From Desulforegula conservatrix Mb1Pa (GTDB taxonomy: Bacteria; Desulfobacterota; Desulfobacteria; Desulfobacterales; Desulforegulaceae), in contig NZ_AUEY01000012.1 in assembly GCF_000426225.1 (NCBI RefSeq), positions 1 through 64,000 on the forward strand: DNA of 64,000 bases, given 5' to 3'. Below the pieces are notes generated by a model, which saw only the letters and a program-made list of their open reading frames with translations, was not told where the DNA came from and ran no database searches. The stretch's first letter is position 1, and each line of letters opens with the position of its first letter. A program made the translations under genes and the position numbers. Positions 26,247 to 36,569 of this stretch are shown in pieces.

Positions 26247-28439
26247 ATGATAGAGGATAAGGAACTCAGGGATATTTTTAAACTGGAGAGCGACGAACAT
26301 CTCCAGCATCTCAACGATGGCCTTCTGCGTCTTGAATCCGAGCCGGAAAACAAGGCCATTCTTGAGGAAGTTTTCAGGGAGGCTCACAGTCTCAAGGGCG
26401 CCTCGCGGATGATCAATCTTACAAAGATCGAAAATCTGTCCCATCATATGGAAGACATTATCGGATCATCTCTTAAGGGAGAGGTTTCCCTGACCCCATC
26501 GCTTTTCGATACTCTCTATCATGCCTTGGATGTCATCAGGGTGCTGGTGAAGGAGGCTGTGGATGGAGTCTCAAGGGAAAATGTTCCTGTCTCTGACATT
26601 CTCGAACTCCTTAAATCAAGAGGTGAAACAAGGCAGCCACAATACGGGGATGAAAAAGCTGAGGACGGGAATATTAAAAATGAAAACCCAGGAGAAGAAG
26701 AACACGATCAGATTGTGTCCTGTTCTTCAAGCACAGGAGATGACATATTCAGGATTGAATCCATCCGGGTTGAGACAAAAAAGCTGGATGATCTGATGAC
26801 CCTGGTGGGAGAGCTGAATGTAACCAGAAGCCGTACTGTTCACAGGCTTTCTGAAATGGAAGAGGCCCTGGTTTTATGGGACGGGCTATGCAGAAAAGCT
26901 GATGAAGTTGATCATGAACTCTCAGTCCGCATGGGCGATGTTCTTAACCGCCTTAAAAATGGCATCTTTGAGGACAGTTCCAAGCTTGATCTCGTATGCG
27001 GGGATCTTGAGGAAAAAATAAGGACCACGAGACTTCTTCCAATGAATACCCTTTTCAGGCTTTTTCCCAGAATGATACGTGATATTTCCAAAGAACGTGG
27101 CATGGAGGCTGGCCTTGCCGTGACTGGCGGAGAAACCAGGGCAGATAAAAGAATCATAGAGGAAATGAAGGATCCTCTAATGCATATTATCAGAAACGCC
27201 ATAGATCATGGTCTGGAAGAGCCGGCAGAGCGTGAAAAAAAAGGAAAGCCGAAAGCAGGAACGATTTGTCTCGGCGCTTTTCAGACAGGAGACTCTGTTA
27301 TTATTGAGGTGGCGGATGACGGGAAGGGGATGAATATCGAGGCCATCAGGCAGACCGCCCTGAAAATGAAGCTGGACAGAAAAGAGGCGATTGAGGCCAT
27401 GAACCATGATGAAATAATGAATCTTGTATTCAGGCCCGGTTTTTCCACAAGTTCTTTTGTGTCAGATTTATCAGGACGAGGTGTGGGGCTTGATGTGGTC
27501 AGGGCCAACGTGGACAGGCTTAAAGGGATTGTCCGGGTGGAGAGCGTTCCTGGTCAGGGAACCTGTTTCAGGATTCAGCTGCCTGTCACACTTGCAACCA
27601 TCCGCGTGATGATAGCTGCCGTAGGAGATCTCAAATATGGTTTGCCGCTTGAATATATTGAACAGACATTCATGCTCAAAAGGAGAGATCTTTTCAAGAT
27701 AGAAGGCAGGGAAACGATCAGGCTGGACGGGGCGCCTGTCTCTGTTGTCAGACTTTTTGATCTCCTGGAGCTTCCCCTTCATCGAAGCAATCGGGCCGGG
27801 AACCGCAAATCTGCTTCTGACTCCATTCCCTGTGTCATCATTTCAAGCGGAGGCCATAGGCTTGGACTTATAATGGATGAGATGCTGGACGAGCAGGAAG
27901 TGGTACTAAAGCCCCAGAGCAGGATTCTGAAAAAAGTCAGAAATGTGTCAGGAACAACAATACTCGGAACTGGCGAGATCTGTATGATCCTTGCCCCGCA
28001 GGACATAATAAGATCCGTGCGGAAGCGGGATCTGCCGGTTATAGCTGAAAATACCGAAAGCGAAACAGATAATAAGAAAAAAACCTTGCTCGCTGCTGAA
28101 GACAGCCTGACCACAAGAACCCAGATGAAACGCATTCTCGAGGGCGCGGGCTATGAAGTCGTAACAGCCGTGGATGGAATGGACGCTTATAATAAACTCG
28201 GAACAAGGGATTTTGACGCTCTTATAACAGATGTCATCATGCCTAATATGGACGGCCTCACACTTACCGCAAAGGTGAGGGAAGACAGGAAGTACAGCGA
28301 GATGCCCATAATTCTGGTTACATCCCTTGCCCTGGATGAAGACAGAAAAAAAGGCGTTGAGGCAGGAGCAAATGCATATATCACAAAACCTGGATTTGAC
28401 CAAAAGGTGTTTCTGGACACCCTGAAGAGGCTGGTCTGA
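26247..28439 (+). CDS. cheA: CheA histidine kinase with fused C-terminal receiver (WspE/FrzE-like)
   Basis: The product is 730 residues. An Hpt domain has His47 in FREAHSLKGASR. A short linker follows, then a dimerisation domain, HATPase_c with IRNAIDHGLEEP, DDGKGMN and GRGVGLDVV, and a CheW-like regulatory domain (about 455-595). A receiver (about 607-730) has probable phosphoacceptor Asp662 in LITDVIMPNMDG. No CheY-binding P2 domain is evident. The fused receiver may act as phosphate sink or internal output as in WspE. GGAGG precedes the ATG. Receptor, adaptor and methylesterase genes flank it. Confidence 0.95.
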   Translation: MIEDKELRDIFKLESDEHLQHLNDGLLRLESEPENKAILEEVFREAHSLKGASRMINLTKIENLSHHMEDIIGSSLKGEVSLTPSLFDTLYHALDVIRVLVKEAVDGVSRENVPVSDILELLKSRGETRQPQYGDEKAEDGNIKNENPGEEEHDQIVSCSSSTGDDIFRIESIRVETKKLDDLMTLVGELNVTRSRTVHRLSEMEEALVLWDGLCRKADEVDHELSVRMGDVLNRLKNGIFEDSSKLDLVCGDLEEKIRTTRLLPMNTLFRLFPRMIRDISKERGMEAGLAVTGGETRADKRIIEEMKDPLMHIIRNAIDHGLEEPAEREKKGKPKAGTICLGAFQTGDSVIIEVADDGKGMNIEAIRQTALKMKLDRKEAIEAMNHDEIMNLVFRPGFSTSSFVSDLSGRGVGLDVVRANVDRLKGIVRVESVPGQGTCFRIQLPVTLATIRVMIAAVGDLKYGLPLEYIEQTFMLKRRDLFKIEGRETIRLDGAPVSVVRLFDLLELPLHRSNRAGNRKSASDSIPCVIISSGGHRLGLIMDEMLDEQEVVLKPQSRILKKVRNVSGTTILGTGEICMILAPQDIIRSVRKRDLPVIAENTESETDNKKKTLLAAEDSLTTRTQMKRILEGAGYEVVTAVDGMDAYNKLGTRDFDALITDVIMPNMDGLTLTAKVREDRKYSEMPIILVTSLALDEDRKKGVEAGANAYITKPGFDQKVFLDTLKRLV

Positions 28440-28617
28440 TTACTCGATAACTTCATGCTCCTGTTTTCCGGGGAATGTCATGGCTGGCAAATTTTCGTTT
28501 ACGTTAACAAGGCCATTAAAATTTCCTGGAATGGCTTTAAGTCGGTGTCTTTTAAATTCAACAATATCGGGAATAAATCTGTATGGGAAACCCCGTATCA
28601 AAAGAATGGAGACGATT

Positions 28618-29703
28618 ATGAATGTAACAGGCGGCAACAAAAAAATCAGGGTCATACTTGTGGATGATTCCCAGATAGCCATAGCTGTCCTGAAACGCAT
28701 GCTGGACACCTCTCCTGATATTGAGATCGTTGGATCTGCCATAAACGGCATTGATGCCATGAGAATGATCCTTGAGCTGAATCCTGATATTGTATGCACT
28801 GATTTTCACATGCCTTTAATGGACGGGCTCAGTCTGACAAGGCAGATAATGAAGACTTCTCCACGCCCTATACTTATTGTGAGCGTTTCTGTTTATGAAG
28901 GATCGAGGAATGTATTTGATCTGCTAGAAGCTGGCGCACTTGATGTTTATTGTAAGCCAAGGAACGCCCTTGATTTTGAGTTCGAAAGACACGCTGCCGA
29001 ACTGATACGCAAAATCAGGATTCTTTCGGGTGTAAAAGTCATAAGAAGATGGAAAACAGATCAGTCCGCCATTACAGAGTCAGGTCAGGCGAGGTCCCTT
29101 GCAGGCGCATACGCTCGGCGTCCCGGAAGAATAGCCGTGATCGGAGCATCTACGGGCGGCCCCCAGGCCCTCGAGCGTATACTTTCCCGTTTGCCGTCGG
29201 ATTTTCCCATACCTGTTGTCTGTGTTCAGCATATCACGGAAGGATTTATGGAAGGCATGCTGGAATGGCTGTCCACAAAATGCAGTATGAGGCTGAAATT
29301 TGCCCGGTCAGGAGAATATCCTTCTCCGGGTGTCATTTATTTCCCCCAGGAAAAAAAACATCTGGAATTCAGCGACGACGGGAGATTTGTCGTGTGCGAA
29401 GGAGCGACCTTCGAAGGTCATTGCCCGTCAATAACAGTCACCATGCGTTCAGCTGCGGAATGTTTCAGAGTTTCTGTTATAGCCGCTCTCCTGACAGGCA
29501 TGGGCAAGGACGGGGCCGAGGGAATGCTTGCCGTACGCAGGGCGGGCGGATTCACCATTGCCCAGGATGAGGAAAGCAGCATTGTTTTCGGAATGGCGAG
29601 GCAGGCAATTGAAATCGGAGGCGCAGTGAGTGTTCTTCCTCTAAACGAAATAGCAGGAGCCATAATCAGTTACGGCGCAGGACTGAAGGGCGTTCATCCT
29701 TGA
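28618..29703 (+). CDS. cheB: CheB protein-glutamate methylesterase response regulator
   Basis: The ATG at 28618 is chosen because GGAG precedes it and the receiver begins at once (KIRVILVDDSQ); a longer frame from 28480 would add an atypical leader. The product is 361 residues. The receiver has Asp62 in VCTDFHMPLMDG. A linker leads to the methylesterase domain with nucleophile Ser178 in GASTGGPQ, His in CVQHITEGFM and Asp in LLTGMGKDGAEGM, the complete triad. It removes receptor methyl groups or deamidates glutamine when phosphorylated by CheA. It follows cheA closely and corresponds to WspF. Confidence 0.95.
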   Translation: MNVTGGNKKIRVILVDDSQIAIAVLKRMLDTSPDIEIVGSAINGIDAMRMILELNPDIVCTDFHMPLMDGLSLTRQIMKTSPRPILIVSVSVYEGSRNVFDLLEAGALDVYCKPRNALDFEFERHAAELIRKIRILSGVKVIRRWKTDQSAITESGQARSLAGAYARRPGRIAVIGASTGGPQALERILSRLPSDFPIPVVCVQHITEGFMEGMLEWLSTKCSMRLKFARSGEYPSPGVIYFPQEKKHLEFSDDGRFVVCEGATFEGHCPSITVTMRSAAECFRVSVIAALLTGMGKDGAEGMLAVRRAGGFTIAQDEESSIVFGMARQAIEIGGAVSVLPLNEIAGAIISYGAGLKGVHP

Positions 29704-29805
29704 TGGACTCGCAAAAAGTCCGATTACCGTCATTCCGGCGAAGGCCGGAATCCAGAAGTAACTGAAAATGCTGGATGCCGGATCAAGTCCGGCATGACGT
29801 TGATA
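29704..29805 (+). repeat. dispersed element family A copy
   Basis: It has ACTCGCAAAAAGTCCGATT at the left end, the inverted pair TTCCGGCGAAGGCCGGAA, and GCCGGATCAAGTCCGGCATG. It begins one base after the cheB stop codon and may act as a transcription-ending or mRNA-stabilising structure. Confidence 0.75.
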
Positions 29806-29836
29806 ACTTTTCTGCCTTATAATGAGGTATTAAATA

Positions 29837-31255
29837 ATGATCGAAAAGAATGTCATAAATGACTGTTCCGCCATGAATCCTGGTAACTGCGACCTGATTG
29901 CCATTGCAGAGGACAGTCCTATTCAGTCCGAGATCCTCAGACGCATTCTCATTGAAGAAGGATATAGGGTGAATGCCGCTAACAATGGGGCAGATCTTCT
30001 TCAATCGATAAACAGGGAAAGACCCGCACTTGTGATCACGGACATAATAATGCCGAACATGAACGGATTCGAAGTCTGCCGAAGGATCAAGGATGACTTG
30101 AATCTCAAATCCATCCCTGTAATTCTTGTTACCAGTCTCACAGATCCGATGGATGTCCTCCACGGTCTGGAATGTGGAGCCGACGATTTCATAATGAAGC
30201 CCTTCAGAAAGGACTATCTTTGCTCCCAGATAAAGAATCTGATTGATGATGGCAATGCCATGTCGAGGGAAAACTCTGACGGGAACCTCGAACTCAGGTA
30301 CGGGAAAAAATGTATTCTGGTGAAAACAGGGCGCAGGCAGATCCTCAATATTCTTGTTTCCACATATACCGACGCAGTTGAAAAAAGGCACCAGCTACAG
30401 GTTTCCCAGGAAGAGATTTCGCGCTTCAATGAACATCTGGAGCAGAAGGTTATTGAGAGAACAAAAGAGCTTGAAGCTGAAATTGCCAGCCGGAAGGCTG
30501 TTCAAGAAGAACTGGAAAAGAAGAACGAAGAGATCAGAACCGTAACCCGTCAGCTCTGGCAGGCCACAAAACTTGCCACAATGGGCGAGCTTGCTGCGAG
30601 CATAGCGCACGAGCTGAACAACCCCCTTGCGACCGTAAGTCTGCGTGTGGAGGCCATGATGATGAATAAATCCCATGAAAGTCCCGAATTCCATTCACTT
30701 GAGGTGGTAAGCCAGGAAGTGGAGCGCATGGGGAATCTTGTGGCCAACCTCCTCCAGTTTAGCAGGCGCAGTCACAGCCAGATTTCTACCATGAATCTTT
30801 TTGACGAAGTAAAAGGAACGATCGAGCTTATCCATTACCATCTCAAAAAAAGAAATATTCAGGTATCCCTGGATTTCCCGGATGATCTGCCCCAGGTTCA
30901 TGCGGACAGGCAGCAGATACGCCAGCTTTTTCTGAATCTTTTCACGAATGCGGGCGATGCCATGCCAAAGGGTGGAATCCTCTTCATACGGGCAATGTCG
31001 GACAGCAAGATACGCATCGAGGTCGAAGATACCGGAACAGGAATAACACCCGAGAATCTTCCGAAAATTACGGAGCCTTTTTTTACGACAAAAGAAGAAG
31101 GAAAGGGCACGGGTCTGGGGCTTCCCATATGCCGCAGGATCATGAAAGAGCATCATGGAGATCTGCTTATTGAAAGCGACTTTGGCAAAGGAGCTAAAAT
31201 AATACTCATTTTCCCTCTGACTACTTATAGAAACGGGAATTATCTGAAAGACTGA
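29837..31255 (+). CDS. receiver-first histidine kinase (REC-coiled coil-HisKA-HATPase)
   Basis: The product is 472 residues. The receiver (12-130) has Asp69 in VITDIIMPNMNG. A long coiled coil (about 185-240) leads to HisKA with His258 in AASIAHELNNPL, and to HATPase_c with EDTGTGITPEN and GTGLGLPI. Such receiver-kinase proteins relay phosphate from CheA or another kinase to a further step. GAGG precedes the ATG. Its place right after cheB suggests it is the first output of the chemosensory system, by inference. Confidence 0.9.
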   Translation: MIEKNVINDCSAMNPGNCDLIAIAEDSPIQSEILRRILIEEGYRVNAANNGADLLQSINRERPALVITDIIMPNMNGFEVCRRIKDDLNLKSIPVILVTSLTDPMDVLHGLECGADDFIMKPFRKDYLCSQIKNLIDDGNAMSRENSDGNLELRYGKKCILVKTGRRQILNILVSTYTDAVEKRHQLQVSQEEISRFNEHLEQKVIERTKELEAEIASRKAVQEELEKKNEEIRTVTRQLWQATKLATMGELAASIAHELNNPLATVSLRVEAMMMNKSHESPEFHSLEVVSQEVERMGNLVANLLQFSRRSHSQISTMNLFDEVKGTIELIHYHLKKRNIQVSLDFPDDLPQVHADRQQIRQLFLNLFTNAGDAMPKGGILFIRAMSDSKIRIEVEDTGTGITPENLPKITEPFFTTKEEGKGTGLGLPICRRIMKEHHGDLLIESDFGKGAKIILIFPLTTYRNGNYLKD

Positions 31256-31332
31256 TCCCATTTCGTTTAAAGACGGGTTTTTCCGCTATCACCCAGGTAG
31301 AGAGCTGGTTTAAGCCGAAGGAGATTCTTGAA

Positions 31333-33405
31333 ATGATTAACGACTCAAGCAAAATAGGAAAGCTTCTCATCGTTGATGACGAGGTCGAGCTTATGAATGC
31401 GCTGACAGATATCCTGAAGAGCCAGGAATACGAAACAACAGGCTTTTCCAATGGAAGGGACGCACTAAAGGCGCTGAAGAAAGATTATTTTGACATCCTT
31501 CTTACAGATCTAATGATGCCTGAAATGGACGGAATCACCCTGCTTCGCGAAGCCCAGGAAATAGACCCCAATCTGGTCGGAGTCATCATGACAGGTCAGG
31601 GCACCGTTCATACGGCTGTCGAAGCCATGAAAACCGGTGCTTTTGACTACATACTCAAGCCGTTCAAACTTCCAGGTCTTCTTCCCGTGCTTTACCGGGC
31701 CATGGAGGCCAGGCGTCTGAAACTGGAAAACATCCAGCTCAGGGAGGCTGTCGAAATATACGAGCTTTCAATGGCAATGGCCTATTCCCAGGATCCCAGA
31801 ATGATTCTGAACAAGGCCCTTGATGCGGCAATCAACCAGTGTCAGGCCGATGAGGGGTCAATAATGCTTCCGACGGCAGATGGAAAGGAGCTCTATGTCG
31901 CAGCTGTCAGGGGAATTGGGCGGGAGAATATTATGGGAGAGAGAATTCCAATGGGGCAGAGGGTCGCGGGATGGGTGGCTTCTAATTTTGAAACTGTGAC
32001 AATAGAAGGCGGAGATGCGGATGAAAAGTTCAGACAGTCCTGTAACAGATCGGATATTCTGCGTTCCATTTCCATTCCCATGATAATAGGTGGCAAAATA
32101 TTAGGGATTCTTAATCTTAATTTTAAAAAAGAATCTAGGCCTCTTAGCCTTGGACAGATCAAATCCCTCAATATTCTGATAAATATCGCAGGCTCGTCTT
32201 TGCAGAATTCCCGGCTTCATGCAGAAGTGAAAAAAGCTGAAGCCCAGCTTTACCAGGCGCAGAAAATGGAAGCTATCGGTGTTCTGGCTGGCGGAATAGC
32301 CCATGATTTCAACAATATTCTTTATGCCATGCTTGGATATACACAGATGGCCGAGAAAATTGCTTCTCCTGAAATAAAGGATTGCCTCAAGGAAGTTCTC
32401 ACAGCTGGAAACCGTGCTAAAGATCTTATCAGGCAGATTCTGACCTTCAGCCGCCATACAGAGGAGGAAAAGCTTCCGGTAAGACTCGCCCCGATAATAA
32501 AAGAGAGTCTTAAACTAATGCGGGCATCACTTCCTGCAAATGTTGAAATAAAAAACAGTATTCTGGCAGAAAAAGGAACTGTGATGGCGTCTCTTTCCCA
32601 GATGCACCAGGTTCTGATCAATCTGTGCACAAACGCAGGTTATGCCATGCGTGAGAATGGCGGAGTCCTTTCTATAGACTTAAAGGAAATCACTGTAAAC
32701 GAATGCTCCGCCCCATACGATCCTGAACTCTATCCTGGCAATTATATGATGTTGTCCATAACAGATACTGGCACAGGTATTGATAAGGATACTCTTGATA
32801 AAATTTTTGATCCTTTTTTTACAACCAAGCCCAAGGGCGAAGGTACCGGAATGGGGCTTGCCGTCGTTCATGGAATCATCAAGAGCCACGGAGGCAGGAT
32901 AACGGTTTCAAGCGAACCGGATAAGGAAACTTCTTTTCATATTTTTCTACCCCAGGTGGAAGGAAGGGTGGAGATTGCCAGGGAAAAAGCTGAAAACAGG
33001 ATATCGGGTGGAAATGAAAGAATACTCCTGGTTGATGATGAAGAGATGCTCGCAAGAATGCAGGCGATGATCATGAGCCGAATGGGTTATAAAGTGATGA
33101 CAGAAACAAGGCCGGTCATGGCCCTTGAAATATTCCGCTCTGATCCGGGTGCTTTTGATTTGATCATAACTGACATGAGCATGCCTCAGATGACAGGTGT
33201 TGCTCTGGCTGAAGAAATTCATGCCATAAGATCTGACATGCCTATCATCATACTAAGCGGCGTCATCCCTGATATTGACCAGACGGTTGCGAAGGGCATA
33301 GGGATCAGGAATTTTATCCAGAAACCGGTTTCCGTCGAAGTTCTGTCAGGAGCGGTCAGGGAAGCTCTGGAAATAAAGAACGAAACTATCCGCGAGCAGA
33401 AATAG
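31333..33405 (+). CDS. REC-GAF-HisKA-HATPase-REC hybrid kinase
   Basis: The product is 690 residues. The N-terminal receiver has Asp59 in LLTDLMMPEMDG. A GAF domain occupies about 145-300 (MPTADGKELYVAAVRG, RVAGWVAS). HisKA has His324 in GGIAHDFNNIL, then HATPase_c (TDTGTGIDKD, GTGMGLAVV). The C-terminal receiver has Asp614 in IITDMSMPQMTG. Two receivers and a GAF domain make it a node that could combine CheA input with a small-ligand signal. GGAG lies 9 bases before the ATG. It is followed by the HD-GYP regulator gene. Confidence 0.92.
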   Translation: MINDSSKIGKLLIVDDEVELMNALTDILKSQEYETTGFSNGRDALKALKKDYFDILLTDLMMPEMDGITLLREAQEIDPNLVGVIMTGQGTVHTAVEAMKTGAFDYILKPFKLPGLLPVLYRAMEARRLKLENIQLREAVEIYELSMAMAYSQDPRMILNKALDAAINQCQADEGSIMLPTADGKELYVAAVRGIGRENIMGERIPMGQRVAGWVASNFETVTIEGGDADEKFRQSCNRSDILRSISIPMIIGGKILGILNLNFKKESRPLSLGQIKSLNILINIAGSSLQNSRLHAEVKKAEAQLYQAQKMEAIGVLAGGIAHDFNNILYAMLGYTQMAEKIASPEIKDCLKEVLTAGNRAKDLIRQILTFSRHTEEEKLPVRLAPIIKESLKLMRASLPANVEIKNSILAEKGTVMASLSQMHQVLINLCTNAGYAMRENGGVLSIDLKEITVNECSAPYDPELYPGNYMMLSITDTGTGIDKDTLDKIFDPFFTTKPKGEGTGMGLAVVHGIIKSHGGRITVSSEPDKETSFHIFLPQVEGRVEIAREKAENRISGGNERILLVDDEEMLARMQAMIMSRMGYKVMTETRPVMALEIFRSDPGAFDLIITDMSMPQMTGVALAEEIHAIRSDMPIIILSGVIPDIDQTVAKGIGIRNFIQKPVSVEVLSGAVREALEIKNETIREQK

Positions 33406-33535
33406 CTTTGAAGCGGGCATTGTGGAGTCCAAGATCCATATTTTTACAAGACAGCATGGCTGTTCACAATTCACAGTTAGATTTGGGATAGCAAAGCTTG
33501 AAAATTTACAAATTTCCCACTTATATGAGGCTTTC

Positions 33536-34570
33536 ATGATGACTGATTCAAGGGAAAATAAAAAAGTCCTGATCGTTGATGACGATCCGATGCTCCGCAG
33601 TATGCAGAAGCTTTTTTTAGGCAGGCATTTTGATGTTGATGTGGCCGCAGACGGACTCGAAGCCCTTGAAAAAATCAAATATTTTATGCCTGACCTTGCC
33701 CTGATCGATATTGACATGCCCAGAATGGACGGTCTGACTCTGATGAAGGAACTGAATATACAAATCCCCGGCTTGCCCATTATTTTTCTTTCAGGAAGCG
33801 GAGACCTGGATAAGATACAGCAGGCACTTTCGGGATATACAGCCGATTACATCATGAAACCGGCAGATAATACGGATTTGCTCATCAGAATAAATGCGGC
33901 CCTAACGTCTTCGGAAAAAAGGCGTAAGGATTCTGAAAAAGCCATCGCCGCAGCAACAAAGGAATTAAGGGATATCAAGCTGGAAATAATCAACAGGCTG
34001 GCCAAGGCAGCGGAGCTTAGGGACCCTGAAACAGGCATGCATATCCTGCGTGTAGGCTATATGTCCGGGCAAATTGCTCTTGCCTCAGGTTTTGATGCAA
34101 AATTCTGCGATCTTATGGTATTTGCGGCACCCATGCATGACGTAGGCAAGGTCGGCATACCAGATCACATTCTGCTTAAACCAGAAAAGCTCACTTTCGA
34201 AGAATTTGAAATCATAAAAAACCACACCACCATTGGCGCACGCGTATTATCAGGCAGCCACCATCAGTTGATCCAGATGGCAGAGACAATAGCCCTCTCT
34301 CACCACGAAAGATGGGATGGATCGGGTTATCCAGGCGGACTTTCAGGAGCCTATATCCCTGTGGAGGGCAGGATTACGGCAATAGCCGACGTATTCGATG
34401 CTCTGACGTCCGAAAGGCCATATAAAAAGGCGTGGCCTGCTGAAAAAGCCTTCTTGGAGATTCAGTCCCAGTCAGGAAAACAGTTCGACCCTGAGCTTGT
34501 CACCTGCTTTTTAAATATAGAAGACAAGATTCTTAAGCTCAAAGACAAATTTATGGACGAGTTCAAATGA
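33536..34570 (+). CDS. receiver-HD-GYP response regulator (c-di-GMP phosphodiesterase, RpfG-like)
   Basis: The ATG at 33536 (or the adjacent 33539) follows GAGG at a proper distance; the frame extends upstream without a ribosome site. The product is 345 residues. The receiver has Asp58 in LIDIDMPRMDG. The HD-GYP domain has the metal pair H201-D202 in MHDVGKVGIPDH, LSHHERWDGSGYPGGL with GYP at 264-266, and ADVFDALTSERPYKKAW. HD-GYP domains hydrolyse c-di-GMP. All core motifs are present, so activity is expected. It is probably the effector of the chemosensory cluster and would lower c-di-GMP when phosphorylated. Confidence 0.93.
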   Translation: MMTDSRENKKVLIVDDDPMLRSMQKLFLGRHFDVDVAADGLEALEKIKYFMPDLALIDIDMPRMDGLTLMKELNIQIPGLPIIFLSGSGDLDKIQQALSGYTADYIMKPADNTDLLIRINAALTSSEKRRKDSEKAIAAATKELRDIKLEIINRLAKAAELRDPETGMHILRVGYMSGQIALASGFDAKFCDLMVFAAPMHDVGKVGIPDHILLKPEKLTFEEFEIIKNHTTIGARVLSGSHHQLIQMAETIALSHHERWDGSGYPGGLSGAYIPVEGRITAIADVFDALTSERPYKKAWPAEKAFLEIQSQSGKQFDPELVTCFLNIEDKILKLKDKFMDEFK

Positions 34571-34849
34571 TTCAGAATGTGTTACAGAACGAGTCCGGAA
34601 CCAATTAAATACATAGATGCCGCATCAAGTCCTTCATGACTCTAAGGGCTTTCTCAAAAGGTGTTTTCCAAGGATGAGCATAGTCAGCTGAATTATTACA
34701 GCCTTTTTCAATTGTCTTTTCGGCTATGTAAATGTAATTATATATCCTGTTTGACAGCTGTTCTGCCCAGGAACTTCAATCTCCATCCATACTCATCTTT
34801 ATTGCTTACTCCAATAATTATCGGCTCTTAAAAATAGGGGGGTGTTTTC

Positions 34850-36538
34850 ATGCAATGGATAAAAAATATGAAAATAAGTATCAGGCTTTTTTCTTTTTTT
34901 TCGGCGTTGATACTGTTTCTTGTAGCAACGGGAGTAACGAGCCTTGTCAGTATCAGAAATGTTCATGAACATCTTAAAGAGATTTATATGGTTAGGATGC
35001 CTGGAATAGATTGGCTCATAGAATCGGACAGGGATTTGCAGCAGCTTCTTGTGTCCGAACGATCAATGATGTTTACGGATTCGTCATCTCCCCTGTTCAA
35101 GGAATTTTTGGCCGATCATGCCACAAATATGAAACAGTCCCTGGAAAGATGGGAAAAATACAGAAATCTCAAAAAAACTGAAAAAGAGCAGGAGCTTATT
35201 CCTGTTTTTGAAGACGCCAGAAAAAAATGGGAGAATTCTACACAGCAGGTTATTTCATATAGGCAGTCTGGCTCATCTGATTCGGTTCAAAAGGCTGTTG
35301 CCCTCAGTCTCGGAGATGCTAAATCCCATTTTGAGACCATGAGGGATCAGATAGATAAACTTACTGATATTAATCTGGAGCTTGCGGATAAGGCCAGCAA
35401 GGAAGCCCAGTCGATCTACAATAGAATTTTTATTACAATATCAACCATGGTTGTGGTGGCTTCTTTGTTTGGAATTGCCATGTCAATTATTCTGGGTTTA
35501 AGCATATCGAGACCTATAAAAATGGCTGTTGCCGGGTTAAAGGATATTGCCGAAGGAAATGGAGATCTTACGCTGCGTCTTCCTGTAACATCCAGGGATG
35601 AGGTCGGAGAACTTGCTACGTGGTTCAACGTATTTATAGAAAAGCTCCAGGGCATAATAAGGGATATCTCTGGCGGGGTAAAGACCCTGGCGTCTTCTTC
35701 CACGGAGTTGACTTCAATATCCGCGCAGATGAACCAGGGAATAAGAAGTGTGAGTAATAAGTCTTCTGCCGTTTCATCAGCTTCCGAAGAGATGAGTACA
35801 AGCATGAATAATGTCGCATCGGCAGTCGAACAGTCTGCAACCAACACTAACATGCTTGCCACAGCATCTGAAGAGATGTCTTCAACGATAAACGAAATAG
35901 CTAAAAATGCCGAAAAGGCCAGGGAAATATCCAGCCAGGCGGCCAGAAGGGCGGCGACTGCCACAGATAATATAGACCAGTTAGGGGTTGCCGCACAATC
36001 CATAGGCAAGGTAATAGAAACGATCACTGAAATTTCAGAGCAGGTAAACCTTCTGGCTCTTAACGCAACCATAGAGGCAGCAAGAGCTGGCGAGGCGGGC
36101 AAGGGTTTTGCGGTCGTTGCCAACGAGATAAAGGAACTTGCGAAACAGACCGCGGACGCAACCCAGGACATAAGGGAAAAGATCGAGGGCATCCAGGGCA
36201 CGACCTCAATCACGGTAAAAGAGATAACAGAGATAACGGATGTTATTGCAGAAGTTAATGAGGTTGTCACCACAATTGCTGCGGCTGTGGAGGAACAGTC
36301 AGCTGCGACCGCAGAGATAGCCGGAAACGTGGCCCAGGTTTCAACAGGCATTCAGGACGTGAGTGTAAACGTCAACCAGAGCTCTTTATCTGTTTCAGAG
36401 ATATCAAAAGACATATCCGATGTGAATGGTTCCATGGCAGAAATGTCAAACAGCAGTTCCAAGGTGGAGATAAGCGCAAGAGATCTTTCCAATCTTTCAG
36501 AACAGCTTAAGGCAATAGTGGATCAATTCAAGGTTTGA
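34850..36538 (+). CDS. methyl-accepting chemotaxis protein with HAMP
   Basis: The product is 562 residues, with a strong purine-rich ribosome site (GGGGGG, 7 bases before the ATG). TM1 lies at about 9-31 and TM2 at about 195-218. The periplasmic part of about 160 residues is helical ([21 protein letters not shown]), a four-helix-bundle (4HB_MCP-like) sensor. HAMP (about 218-275) includes [11 protein letters not shown] and [13 protein letters not shown]. The signalling tip reads [20 protein letters not shown]. The C-terminus has no CheR-tethering pentapeptide. It closes the cluster after a 279-bp gap and may be transcribed separately. Confidence 0.93.
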   Translation: MQWIKNMKISIRLFSFFSALILFLVATGVTSLVSIRNVHEHLKEIYMVRMPGIDWLIESDRDLQQLLVSERSMMFTDSSSPLFKEFLADHATNMKQSLERWEKYRNLKKTEKEQELIPVFEDARKKWENSTQQVISYRQSGSSDSVQKAVALSLGDAKSHFETMRDQIDKLTDINLELADKASKEAQSIYNRIFITISTMVVVASLFGIAMSIILGLSISRPIKMAVAGLKDIAEGNGDLTLRLPVTSRDEVGELATWFNVFIEKLQGIIRDISGGVKTLASSSTELTSISAQMNQGIRSVSNKSSAVSSASEEMSTSMNNVASAVEQSATNTNMLATASEEMSSTINEIAKNAEKAREISSQAARRAATATDNIDQLGVAAQSIGKVIETITEISEQVNLLALNATIEAARAGEAGKGFAVVANEIKELAKQTADATQDIREKIEGIQGTTSITVKEITEITDVIAEVNEVVTTIAAAVEEQSAATAEIAGNVAQVSTGIQDVSVNVNQSSLSVSEISKDISDVNGSMAEMSNSSSKVEISARDLSNLSEQLKAIVDQFKV

Positions 36539-36569
36539 TGAACTAGTAAAACCTCAAAAAAAGGCAACT

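Noticed and set aside
35416-36351. 311-residue minus-strand open frame opposite the second receptor gene
   Set aside because: It lies wholly within a clear MCP coding region; low-complexity Ala/Ser/Val composition is the antisense shadow of the receptor helices.
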